From CALOCV01 sp942491955 (lineage in GTDB: Bacteria; Chlamydiota; Chlamydiia; Chlamydiales; CALOCV01), in the NCBI GenBank assembly GCA_942491955.1, contig CALOCV010000033.1:1-8563 (forward strand): DNA of 8,563 bases. The letters run 5' to 3'. Each line of letters starts with the position of its first letter. Within the stretch, counting starts at the first letter, position 1. The position numbers and the translations under genes are program-made. The notes beneath the pieces were generated by a model. That model was not told where the DNA came from and made no database searches. It saw only the letters and a list, made by a program, of their open reading frames with translations. Below are positions 1-6,255 of this stretch, piece by piece.

Positions 1-101
1 GGCGCGAGAGACGCAGTGGAAAGACCAAAAGATTATCTTCCTTTCTCCGCGTTTTCGCGTTAATTTTTCAAATAGCTACTAAGGGTCCAGAAATATAGGT
101 A

Positions 102-395
102 TTATTTGCGATGAGGATGGACGGTTTGTTTGATGTATTTTCCGTTTTTTTCAATGGTCATTTTTAAATCATAATCGGTTTGAAGGTGGAGCCAGAATTC
201 GGGTGTGGTGCCAAAAAAAAGGCTTAAACGGAGGGCTGTATCGGCTGTTATGGAGCGTTGTTCATTGATGATGGTCGTAATGCGATTGACAGGTACGGCA
301 ATTTCTTTTGCAAAGGCATTTGCTGATAGTTCCAATTCTTCGAGTTCTTCCCTTAATATTTCACCCGGATGGATGGGGCGCATTTTTTTTTTCAT
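102..395 (-). CDS. higA: HigA-family antitoxin (XRE-type helix-turn-helix)
   Basis: A 97-residue DNA-binding antitoxin expected to neutralise the adjacent HigB-like toxin and repress their shared promoter. The N-terminal HPGEILREE stretch (residues 9-17), a helix-turn-helix at about residues 23-60 (LSANAFAKEIAV, then RITTIIN) and the hallmark ITADTALRLSLFFGTTPEFW block (49-68) are typical of the HigA/VapI group, and the length is usual for it. The ATG at 395 follows a good ribosome binding site: the minus strand reads AGGAGA, five bases, then ATG. The stop of higB lies 24 bp upstream, so the two are co-transcribed in the toxin-first order typical of hig loci. No clear terminator is visible downstream (1-101). 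The family assignment is secure. Activity and the exact DNA target are inferred. Confidence 0.93.
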   Translation of the reverse strand: MKKKMRPIHPGEILREELEELELSANAFAKEIAVPVNRITTIINEQRSITADTALRLSLFFGTTPEFWLHLQTDYDLKMTIEKNGKYIKQTVHPHRK

Positions 396-419
396 ATATT
401 TCTCCTAAGCATGCATTTT

Positions 420-698
420 TTAATGATAATCAATGATTTCGACTTGATGCGGTTCTCCCTTCATCCAGGTGAAACAGATGCGCCATTGTTGATTGATTCG
501 AATGCTATATTGTCCTTTTCTTTTTCCTTTTAAGGCTTCAAATCGGTTGCTTGGCAGACAGCGCAAATCTTCTAACTGTGTTGCCATATCTAAAATATGC
601 AATCGTTTTTCCGCTTGTTTTCTAAATTGGATCCATTTTTTTACAGCATTCCCTTCATACAAGGATTGCGTATCTCTGTCTTTAAAGGATCTGATCAT
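420..698 (-). CDS. higB: HigB-family toxin (RelE/ParE-fold mRNA interferase)
   Basis: A 92-residue toxin of the RelE superfamily. Characterised HigB proteins cleave mRNA on the translating ribosome. The N-terminus MIRSFKDRDTQSLYEG, the central NRFEALKGKRKGQYSIRIN block (51-69), the QWRICF strand (71-76) and the terminal VEIIDYH (86-92) match the HigB pattern in order, and the length is normal. Basic residues in the KGKRKG loop and the C-terminal Tyr-His fit RNA binding and cleavage, though the catalytic residues are inferred from the family. It is the first gene of a two-gene operon with higA. A strong promoter ends only six bases before the ATG, so there is no room for a Shine-Dalgarno sequence and translation is probably leaderless. 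No truncation or frameshift is seen. Confidence 0.92.
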   Translation of the reverse strand: MIRSFKDRDTQSLYEGNAVKKWIQFRKQAEKRLHILDMATQLEDLRCLPSNRFEALKGKRKGQYSIRINQQWRICFTWMKGEPHQVEIIDYH

Positions 699-704
699 AA
701 TACG

Positions 705-733
705 ATTATATTAAATTTTACGTGTTACGTCAA
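705..733 (-). promoter_or_regulatory. higBA promoter, near-consensus, leaderless geometry
   Basis: On the minus strand TTGACG (728-733) and TATAAT (705-710) are separated by exactly 17 bp. The -10 box is perfect and the -35 box matches five of six bases. Six bases separate the -10 box from the higB ATG (698), which places the predicted transcription start at or next to the A of the start codon. Confidence 0.8.
720..730. promoter_or_regulatory. candidate HigA operator palindrome
   Basis: ACGTGTTACGT is an inverted repeat (ACGT, three bases, ACGT) lying in the spacer and touching the -35 box of the higBA promoter. Antitoxins of this family usually repress their own promoter by binding such palindromes. 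Position and symmetry are visible; binding is inferred. Confidence 0.45.
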
Positions 734-776
734 GAGTAATAATAAATCCTTAATCATTCTCATCATGAGCAATTTG

Positions 777-810
777 AAAAAAACCCCCATTGGACGTTGT
801 CCAATGGGGG
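777..810 (-). terminator. intrinsic terminator of the Tyr-rich protein gene
   Basis: CCCCCATTGGAC (784-795) pairs perfectly with GTCCAATGGGGG (799-810) around a three-base loop. Reading the minus strand, the 12-bp GC-capped stem is followed directly by seven T. It sits 37 bp past the stop codon of the minus-strand gene at 847-1188 and insulates the higBA promoter from read-through. Confidence 0.92.
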
Positions 811-846
811 AGAGTTGTTGATCTCGATGTTTAGTATCCAAGAGAG

Positions 847-1188
847 TTAGGTTCGGAATCGGATTTGGAATCCTCCACGAGGACCGTAGTAGTAACCGCG
901 ATTATAATTGTCTTGATAGTAGGGGTAAGAATCGTAGTAGCGATAATCGCGATAATCGCGGTAGTAGCCATCGTAGTATCTTGGATAGTAGTGATTTTTA
1001 TAGTATCGGTAGGGTCGATAATAGCGAGGGCGTCGGTTGTCGGAGTAGTAGGGTCTATAGGGGTAGCTGATGTATTGCTCGCTCGTATTATATTGATACT
1101 GAGAAGCTTCAGCACCCACAAACGGAGTAATGGCAATGGCTAAAGTAAAGGCACCTGTTAAAAAAATAGCCTTAATATAACCATACAT
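847..1188 (-). CDS. small secreted tyrosine-rich protein, function unknown
   Basis: A 113-residue protein with a classical signal peptide: a short basic start (MYGYIK), a hydrophobic core (residues 8-24) and a likely signal peptidase I site after AEA at residue 28. The predicted mature chain of about 85 residues contains 29 tyrosines (about one third) and some 14 arginines, no cysteine, and short repeats such as RDYRDYRYY. It ends YYYGPRGGFQIRFRT. Such low-complexity Tyr/Arg-rich exported proteins suggest a surface, periplasmic or envelope-associated role, but I recognise no family. The start is well supported by AAGGAGG ending six bases before the ATG. A leader hairpin precedes it and a strong terminator follows, so it is a single-gene transcript. 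Codon pattern, signal peptide and terminator favour a real gene over the overlapping open frames. Confidence 0.8.
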   Translation of the reverse strand: MYGYIKAIFLTGAFTLAIAITPFVGAEASQYQYNTSEQYISYPYRPYYSDNRRPRYYRPYRYYKNHYYPRYYDGYYRDYRDYRYYDSYPYYQDNYNRGYYYGPRGGFQIRFRT

Positions 1189-1210
1189 ATCCGCCTCCTT
1201 GGCTAAAAAA

Positions 1211-1232
1211 GAGGAGAATCTTTACTTCTCCT
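1211..1232 (-). promoter_or_regulatory. leader hairpin upstream of the Tyr-rich protein gene
   Basis: AGGAGAA (1212-1218) pairs with TTCTCCT (1226-1232) around seven bases. On the minus strand the stem is followed by C and six T, the form of a small intrinsic terminator, then by the gene's AAGGAGG ribosome binding site. The CTCCT arm could alternatively pair with the AGGAG of that site, so it may be an attenuator, an SD-sequestering switch or simply a 5' stabilising stem. Only the pairing is directly visible. Confidence 0.45.
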
Positions 1233-1241
1233 ATAGTTTTT

Positions 1242-1253
1242 ATTATATATAAT
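1242..1253. promoter_or_regulatory. possible divergent -10 elements
   Basis: An AT-rich symmetric patch gives TATAAT on the minus strand (1242-1247, serving the Tyr-rich gene, start near 1235) and TATAAT on the plus strand (1248-1253, serving the DUF202 gene at 1304). Neither has a good -35 box at the usual distance, so this is a weak call. Confidence 0.35.
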
Positions 1254-1303
1254 TTTCAGAGAAGAGTCGATCCAATAATCAAGTTTTAAGCTATTGATAA
1301 TCA

Positions 1304-1696
1304 ATGGATTCTACAGAAGAACACAGACAGCAGAAGAAAGAGGCTTTAGAAAGGACTTCGGTCTTAGCTAATGAAAGAACGTATGCGGCTTGGGTGCGTA
1401 CGGGATTAACAGCTTTTGCAACTTCAATAGGATTTGTCGGCTTGCTTAGTGGCGTATTGGACCCATTTACCTTGCGTTCCGTAGCGCTCATTCTTGGTCT
1501 GAGCAGTGCCACGTTTTTCTTAATTGCCGGATGGCGTTACCATCACGTGGGATCGAGAATGGTGACGATCAAGACATTTGGAACGCCTATTTGGCTTCTT
1601 GTGGGCTTAAGTTTGATTCTCGTGGTCGCTACGATCTTCGTTCTTTTTGATGTATGGATTACCGCGCCTCACGTCACTCTAGGAGAGTCGAAATGA
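1304..1696 (+). CDS. DUF202 (YidH-type) inner-membrane protein
   Basis: A 130-residue membrane protein of the DUF202 family, whose biochemical role is not established. The diagnostic N-terminal block ERTSVLANERTYAAWVRTGL (16-35) is present and leads into the first membrane segment. Three hydrophobic segments are visible at about residues 32-50, 57-77 and 95-118, with a basic HHVGSRMVTIK loop after the second. The length suits the family. The first ATG is used, but no Shine-Dalgarno sequence is evident before it. The gene converges on ftsY and the two coding ends overlap by 23 bp (1674-1696), with no terminator between them. Membership is secure; function is unknown. Confidence 0.88.
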   Translation: MDSTEEHRQQKKEALERTSVLANERTYAAWVRTGLTAFATSIGFVGLLSGVLDPFTLRSVALILGLSSATFFLIAGWRYHHVGSRMVTIKTFGTPIWLLVGLSLILVVATIFVLFDVWITAPHVTLGESK

Positions 1697-2600
1697 AGCG
1701 TTCGGCATCAAAGGGTTCAAAATCATCTACCCCTTCACCAATACCAATGAATTTGACAGGTATACCGAGTTCTCGTTCAATTTGGATGACAATGCCGCCT
1801 TTAGCCGTGCCGTCGAGTTTGGTGAGGATGAGGCCTGTAATGGGGGTGTATTTGTGGAAAATTTTTGCTTGATCGATAGCATTTTGTCCGGTAGTGGCAT
1901 CGAGGACAAGGAGGGTTTCGTGTGGGGCTGAAGGGGTCGTTTTTTGGCAGGCACGTCGAATTTTCTCGAGTTCTTGCATGAGATGGGTTTTGGTATGGAG
2001 TCGTCCCGCGGTATCGAGGATAACGGTTTGATACTCGCGGCTGAGGGCTGCTTGTAGGGTGTCATAGGCGACAGCCGCGGGGTCTCCCTTTGGTAATCCT
2101 TTGATCACATCGATATCCAGTCTTTCTCCCCACTGTTCGAGTTGGTCGATAGCTGCAGCGCGGAAGGTGTCGGTGGCGCCAAGTAAAACGCGTTCTCCTT
2201 GGTTTTTAAAGAGATGAGCAATTTTAGCTGTGGAAGTTGTTTTTCCATTTCCATTGACGCCGACGATCATCACGACGAAAGGAGACGTATCGGGACGATT
2301 GAGAGAGAACGAGGAAGAGGGATTGATTTGGCGGAGAAGTTGTTGTTTGACAGAGGCTATGCATTCGTCGCCAGAGAGGTGGGGATTTTTTTGAAGGAGT
2401 TGACGGACATGTTCGGTCAATTCAAGAGCGGTTTTAACTCCGAGATCTGATTCGTAGAAGAGTTGTTCCAGTTCTTCAAGTTTTTCTTCATCAATTTTAC
2501 CTTGAAAGAGTTGGCGCAACTTATTGCCAAGGAGCGACCCACTTTTTTTAAGAATGGATGTGACTTTTTGGTAGCTGGAACGAAGAAATTGAAAAACCAT
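1674..2600 (-). CDS. ftsY: signal recognition particle receptor FtsY
   Basis: FtsY is the GTPase that docks SRP-ribosome complexes at the inner membrane for co-translational insertion of membrane proteins. Starting at the ATG at 2600 gives 308 residues: an N domain (about 1-100, with GKIDEEKLEELEQLFYESDLG) followed by the G domain. Visible GTPase motifs are GVNGNGKTT (P-loop, 114-122), DTFRAAAIDQL (144-154), DTAGR (196-200), TKLDGTAKGG (260-269) and the closing FIGIGEGVDDFEPFD. The long acidic A domain of E. coli FtsY is absent, as in many bacteria. The frame stays open to an ATG at 2693, but that start would overlap the sucC start and add an unlikely N-terminus, so the start at 2600 is preferred even though its Shine-Dalgarno is poor. 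It is divergent from sucC and overlaps the DUF202 gene at its 3' end. Confidence 0.95.
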   Translation of the reverse strand: MVFQFLRSSYQKVTSILKKSGSLLGNKLRQLFQGKIDEEKLEELEQLFYESDLGVKTALELTEHVRQLLQKNPHLSGDECIASVKQQLLRQINPSSSFSLNRPDTSPFVVMIVGVNGNGKTTSTAKIAHLFKNQGERVLLGATDTFRAAAIDQLEQWGERLDIDVIKGLPKGDPAAVAYDTLQAALSREYQTVILDTAGRLHTKTHLMQELEKIRRACQKTTPSAPHETLLVLDATTGQNAIDQAKIFHKYTPITGLILTKLDGTAKGGIVIQIERELGIPVKFIGIGEGVDDFEPFDAERFISTLLE

Positions 2601-2611
2601 GAGATGCCGAC

Positions 2612-2640
2612 TTGCTAGTAAAGGAAAATTATTCCATAAA
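2612..2640 (+). promoter_or_regulatory. candidate sucC-sucD-protease operon promoter
   Basis: TTGCTA (2612-2617), a 17-bp spacer and CATAAA (2635-2640), each four of six matches to consensus, would start transcription near 2647, about 26 bases before the sucC ATG. It is the best plus-strand candidate in the 72-bp gap between the divergent genes. Confidence 0.4.
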
Positions 2641-2655
2641 AAGGAAAAAAACCAA
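2628..2655 (-). promoter_or_regulatory. candidate ftsY promoter
   Basis: On the minus strand TTGGTT (2650-2655) and AATAAT (2628-2633) are 16 bp apart, with a five-of-six match in the -10 box, predicting a start about 20 bases before the ftsY ATG at 2600. It physically overlaps the plus-strand sucC promoter candidate, so the two could compete for polymerase. Confidence 0.33.
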
Positions 2656-2672
2656 AGGATTCCGGGGCTTTT

Positions 2673-3849
2673 ATGCATCTCCACGAATATCAAATCAAAA
2701 AACTGCTCTTGGATGAATCGGTTCCGGTACCATCTTTTCTTTTAGCAACCTCGATGGATGAAGTTTGGGAGTGGGTGGAGAAGAAGGGGTGGTCAGAGGG
2801 GGTTGTAAAGGCGCAAATTCATGCGGGGGGACGTGGAAAAGCAGGGGGGGGGGGGGGGGGTGCGCTTAGCAAAGAGCAAGGAGGAGATCGTTGCTTTTTC
2901 GGAACAAATTTTAGGAAAAAAACTCGTGACTCCACAAACAGGAGTGGAAGGAATGGTGGTAGAGAAGCTTATTCTTTCCGAACCGGTGCAGATTGCGCAA
3001 GAGTTCTATGTAGGTATCGTGCTGGATCGAGAGCGTGGACAGGCGGTTCTTATCGTGACAGCAGAAGGAGGTGTGGATATCGAAGAGGTGGCAGCGAAGA
3101 GGCCTGACCAGATTCTTTCGATTCGGATTCCCTTTTCAGGGACTTTGCGCAATTATCACCATTTGCAGATTGCAAAATGGCTTGGTTGGAAAGACGGTGT
3201 TACCAAGCAGGGGAAAGAGATCCTTGAAAAATGTATAGCGCTCTTTTGGTCAAAAGATCTCACTCTTTTAGAAATCAACCCGTTAGTCCTTGATCAACAG
3301 GGGACCTTTTCGATCGTAGATGCAAAGGGATCTGTTGATGATAATGCTCTTTTTCGGCATTCCAACCTGGCGGCTTTGGAGGATTTATCGATGCTTTCTC
3401 GGGAAGAAAAAGAGGCGCGAGCACACGATTTATCGTATATTGGGATGGATGGAGATATTGGTTGTCTTGTTAATGGTGCAGGTCTTGCTATGGCGACGAT
3501 GGATATCATCGATTATTATGGGGGAAGGCCTGCAAACTTTCTCGATGTTGGAGGAGGAGCTTCGCAAGAGAAAGTGTCAGAGGGGTTTCGGATTTTACTT
3601 TCTGACCGGAGGTTAAAAGCAATTTTTGTGAATATCTTTGGTGGTATCTTAAATTGCGTGACTTTGGCTGCGGGGATTCTCACTGCTGTGGCCGATCGAG
3701 CTCTTTCGGTCCCTTTGGTAGTGCGGATGGAGGGGACGAATGTGGAAGAAGGGAAGAAAATTTTAGCCGATTCAGGGCTTCCGATTATTACTGTGGATCA
3801 TCTCGACGAAGCGGCAGAGAAAGTGGTCCAATGGGCTAGGGAGGGGTGA
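2673..3849 (+). CDS. sucC: succinyl-CoA synthetase beta subunit, frameshifted at a G17 tract
   Basis: The beta subunit of succinyl-CoA synthetase (succinate--CoA ligase), which with SucD interconverts succinyl-CoA and succinate with nucleotide phosphorylation in the TCA cycle. The N-terminal ATP-grasp part starts MHLHEYQIKKLLLDE and reaches HAGGRGKAGG, the nucleotide-binding glycine loop. After a run of 17 G the reading continues one frame over with VRLAKSKEEI, through LLEINPLVLD, DAKGSVDDNALFRH (metal-binding region), GCLVNGAGLAMATMD, FLDVGGGASQEKVSEGF and VNIFGGILNCVTLAAG, to the stop at 3847-3849. The joined product is about 390 residues, the normal length. Seven G would give the usual two-glycine loop and sixteen would keep the frame with three extra glycines; seventeen breaks it. 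All downstream motifs are intact, so I treat this as one gene. The stop overlaps the sucD ATG by one base. No strong Shine-Dalgarno is seen before 2673. Confidence 0.93.
2844..2860 (+). repeat. G17 homopolymer inside sucC
   Basis: Seventeen consecutive G fall between the Ala codon of GRGKAG and the Val codon of VRLAK. The count is confirmed by both flanking reading frames. In-frame lengths would be 7, 10, 13 or 16, so the tract as written is one base too long. It is either a slippage-prone (phase-variable) tract or an assembly artefact. Confidence 0.97.
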
Positions 3850-4721
3850 TGGGAATTTGGGTCGATCGCGATACGCGTCTAATCACGCAAGGCATTACGG
3901 GAAAAGCGGGACATTTCCATACGAAAGCGTGTCTCGACTATGGCACGCAAGTTGTTGGAGGGGTGACGCCGGGGAAAGGGGGAGAGACGGTTGAGGGGGT
4001 TCCTGTGTTTGATTCGGTAAAAGAGGCGAAAGAGGTGACGGACTGCAATGCGTCCATGATTTTTGTGCCGGCGCCTTTTGCAGCGGATGCCATTTTAGAG
4101 GCGGTGGATGCTGGGATTGAGATGATTGTATGCATTACCGAAGGGATCCCTTTGCACGATATGCTGGAGGTGAAAGAAGAGTTAGGGAAAGCCCAAAAAA
4201 GTCGTTTGATTGGGCCCAATTGTCCTGGAATCATTACACCCGAAGCGTGTAAAATTGGGATCATGCCGGGTTACATCCATAAGAAAGGGGGAGTGGGCAT
4301 TGTTTCGCGATCGGGGACATTGACGTACGAGGCCGTTTGGCAGGTAACACAACAAGGTTTAGGACAATCGTCATGTGTCGGTATTGGAGGAGATCCTCTT
4401 ATAGGGACTTCGTTCGTCGATGTATTGCGTGCATTTGAAGAAGATCCGCAGACAGAAGTGGTTTTATTGATTGGTGAGATCGGTGGTCGAGCTGAGGAAG
4501 AGGCGGCCGATTGGATCCGTTCATTTGGAAAAAAACCGGTTGCTGCTTTTATTGCCGGAGCAACGGCTCCTCCGGGGAAGCGGATGGGGCATGCCGGAGC
4601 GATTATTTCTTCTGGGGAGGGGGGAGCGAAAGAAAAAATGGACATTCTTCATAAAGCAGGAGCGGCGATCATCCCGTCTCCGGCGGAGATGGGGAAAACA
4701 ATAAAGAATTTATACCAATGA
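3849..4721 (+). CDS. sucD: succinyl-CoA synthetase alpha subunit
   Basis: The alpha subunit binds CoA and carries the phosphorylated histidine of succinyl-CoA synthetase. The 290-residue product shows ITQGITGKAGHFHTK (the N-terminal Rossmann CoA-binding region), IGPNCPGIITP (121-131), the family signature from SRSGTLTYEAVW through GIGGDP (153-183), GEIGGRAEEEA and the active-site GHAGAIISS motif with the likely phosphohistidine at His248. The length equals that of typical SucD. A GTG at 3846 is in frame, but the ATG at 3849 is better placed after GGGAGG (3839-3844) and shares one base with the sucC stop, an arrangement typical of translational coupling. The 3' end overlaps the protease ATG by four bases. 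No lesion is visible. Confidence 0.96.
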   Translation: MGIWVDRDTRLITQGITGKAGHFHTKACLDYGTQVVGGVTPGKGGETVEGVPVFDSVKEAKEVTDCNASMIFVPAPFAADAILEAVDAGIEMIVCITEGIPLHDMLEVKEELGKAQKSRLIGPNCPGIITPEACKIGIMPGYIHKKGGVGIVSRSGTLTYEAVWQVTQQGLGQSSCVGIGGDPLIGTSFVDVLRAFEEDPQTEVVLLIGEIGGRAEEEAADWIRSFGKKPVAAFIAGATAPPGKRMGHAGAIISSGEGGAKEKMDILHKAGAAIIPSPAEMGKTIKNLYQ

Positions 4722-5869
4722 TTGAGATACCGGGAAGAATTCCCATTCGCATCCATCCGATTTTTTGGGTTTTGATATTGGGAATTGGCTTTATCAGCAG
4801 TTTTAGCCTTATCGGAACCGTACTTTGGGCGATTGTCATTTTAGTATCGCTTTTAGTGCATGAATTTGGTCACGCTTTAACAGCGCGGGCATTTGGGCAA
4901 GAGGCGAGGATCAGCCTTGTTGCTTTTGGTGGCGTGACGGAACGGCAAGGACCTCCAACGAAGTTATGGCAAGATTTTCTAATTGTTTTGGATGGACCAT
5001 TAGCGGGATTATCTCTTTTTTTTATAGCGTATCTCATTCAACAGCAAATTCCTGAGAAGACTTCGGGCATTCCGATTGTGATGCTTTGGATGTTTCTCTA
5101 TGTGAATCTCTTTTGGACGGTGCTGAATCTATTGCCGGTACAGCCTCTTGATGGAGGGCATCTTTTGCGGATTCTTTTTGAAGGGGTCTTTGGATTCCGG
5201 GGTATCCGTTATGCTCTTTTGGTGAGTACGATCATCGCAACGGTGGCCTGTTTTTTCTTCTTTTCCATCCGTTTTGTGTTTGCAGGAGTGATTTTTTTGT
5301 TGCTGGGTGTGGAAAATTTTCGTGCTTGGAGAAGTGTTCAAACGATGACTGAAGAAGATTACCATCATCCGTTGGGGGCTGATCTAGAAAGGGCGGGAGA
5401 GAGTTTACAAGGGGGGAATGTGCAGGAGGCGGAGGTTCTTTTCCGCAAAGTGTACGAAGGATCGAATGGGGGAGTGGTACATGCTGAGGCGGCAAAAGGG
5501 TTAGCTTTGGTTTTAGCGCATCAAGGGAAGGTGGAAGAACCCTACCATTTATTGATTACGTGCAAGAAGCAGCTGGATGGAGAATCATTGATTTTGATGC
5601 ATTCGTTGGCCTATCGGATGCGGGATTGGGCTTTAGTGAAAGAGATCGGGAAAAAAGCTTATCAGGTTAAGCCGAGTGGCGAGACAGCGGTAGCCAATGC
5701 TTTGGCTTCAGCACACTATCGCGACGCTTCAGCGGCGATAGGATGGCTACAATGTGCGATCAACGAGGGGGTAGAGAACATGGCGACGCTGCTTTCTAGC
5801 GAGGCGTTCGATCCCATTCGGGAATCGAAGGTTTTTCAAACCTTTGTCTTAAAAACCACGACTTCTTAG
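4718..5869 (+). CDS. M50 (site-2 protease type) membrane metalloprotease with C-terminal repeat domain
   Basis: A 383-residue polytopic zinc protease of the kind that cuts substrates within the membrane. HEFGH (48-52) at the end of a hydrophobic segment supplies two zinc-binding histidines and the catalytic glutamate, and NLLPVQPLDGG (137-147) carries the third ligand, Asp145. FGGVT and DGPLAG are further typical blocks, and the closest group appears to be SpoIVFB-like rather than RseP, because no PDZ domain is present. Hydrophobic segments cover roughly residues 10-200. The rest (about 214-383) is soluble and helical, with TPR-like pairs (AEVLFRKVYEG, AAKGLALVLAHQGKVEEPYHLL), possibly for substrate or partner binding. 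The ATG overlaps the sucD stop by four bases (ATGA), so it is probably translated from the suc operon mRNA. The stop codon is TAG, whose G is the first base of an inserted element. The substrate is unknown. Confidence 0.88.
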   Translation: MIEIPGRIPIRIHPIFWVLILGIGFISSFSLIGTVLWAIVILVSLLVHEFGHALTARAFGQEARISLVAFGGVTERQGPPTKLWQDFLIVLDGPLAGLSLFFIAYLIQQQIPEKTSGIPIVMLWMFLYVNLFWTVLNLLPVQPLDGGHLLRILFEGVFGFRGIRYALLVSTIIATVACFFFFSIRFVFAGVIFLLLGVENFRAWRSVQTMTEEDYHHPLGADLERAGESLQGGNVQEAEVLFRKVYEGSNGGVVHAEAAKGLALVLAHQGKVEEPYHLLITCKKQLDGESLILMHSLAYRMRDWALVKEIGKKAYQVKPSGETAVANALASAHYRDASAAIGWLQCAINEGVENMATLLSSEAFDPIRESKVFQTFVLKTTTS

Positions 5870-5995
5870 AACCTGTTCAAAATCTTTCTAATCCTGTATA
5901 AACAATTATTTTCCAAGATACCAGTTTACATATGGTCATCCTTGCTTTTGTCGTTTTATTCGTGAAACGGTTTTGAGCGAATTGTTAGATAAAAT

Positions 5996-6027
5996 AAACT
6001 ACCACAGAGCCCACAGAGAACACAGAG
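5996..6027 (+). repeat. CACAGAG inverted repeat, left arm
   Basis: ACCACAGAGCCCACAGAGA begins at 6001 and CACAGAG occurs three times at 9-bp spacing (6003, 6012, 6021). The 32-bp arm matches the reverse complement of 6256-6287 at 31 positions. It brackets the GxxExxY-type pseudogene on its left. Confidence 0.85.
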
Positions 6028-6039
6028 GGAGGACATATA

Positions 6040-6247
6040 AATTGTTTAGTGCATCCAGAAATGTCTGAAGAAGTTGTAGAGGATCAGGTAATTACAGAAA
6101 TTAAATCTGTGAATGGAATAGCTCCAATACACGAAGCACAACGACTATCTTATTTAAAAGCTCTATGGAACTTGCGCCCGAGGATTGCTTATCAATTTTT
6201 TTAATGTGAAACGATTGGTAGAAGGCATTCGTCGAATGAAAATATAA
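6040..6247 (+). pseudogene. decayed GxxExxY-protein gene (PD-(D/E)XK nuclease-like family), internally deleted and frameshifted
   Basis: A short remnant lies between the CACAGAG repeats. One frame from about 6040 reads CLVHPEMSEEVVEDQVITEI, KSVNGIAPIHEAQRLSYLKA and then LWNLR before it breaks. The next frame continues GLLINFFNVKRLVEGIRRM and stops at 6245-6247. This order (VEDQVIxEIKSV, IAPIHEAQxLxYLK, GLLINFNVxxLxxGI) is the C-terminal half of GxxExxY proteins, a widespread family with a nuclease-like fold and unknown function. The GxxExxY-bearing N-terminal part is missing, and CLVHPEM may be the residue of an internal deletion. Removing one C from CCC (6177-6179) joins the two frames as NLRRGLLINFF. 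The gene is broken either way because the N-terminal half is absent. Confidence 0.75.
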
Positions 6248-6255
6248 CTCCTCTT

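Noticed and set aside
831..1136. Thr/Ile-rich minus-strand frame overlapping the Tyr-rich gene
   Set aside because: Its low complexity is just the repetitive codons of the Tyr-rich gene read out of frame; it lacks a signal peptide and ribosome site, unlike the frame chosen.
865..1143. Val/Ile-rich plus-strand frame resembling a membrane protein
   Set aside because: It is the complement of TAC/TAT and CGA codons of the Tyr-rich gene; apparent hydrophobicity is a by-product and no ribosome site is present.
2601..2693. N-terminally extended FtsY from the ATG at 2693
   Set aside because: It would overlap the sucC start and cover both promoter candidates; the extra 31 residues do not resemble an FtsY A domain.
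2821..3849. Separate short SucC starting at the ATG at 2821
   Set aside because: It is the out-of-frame continuation of sucC; without the first ATP-grasp segment the enzyme would lack part of the nucleotide site, and the two pieces join to normal length.
3294..4645. Several minus-strand frames opposite sucC and sucD
   Set aside because: They are antisense shadows of well-conserved genes, without ribosome sites or recognisable domains.
5889..5995. Possible transposase remnant left of the CACAGAG arm
   Set aside because: Short open stretches on both strands show no transposase motif I can recognise.
5996..6027. CRISPR-like periodic repeat
   Set aside because: Only three 7-bp units at 9-bp spacing with no spacers, and an inverted partner at 6256-6287; this is a transposon-type arm.
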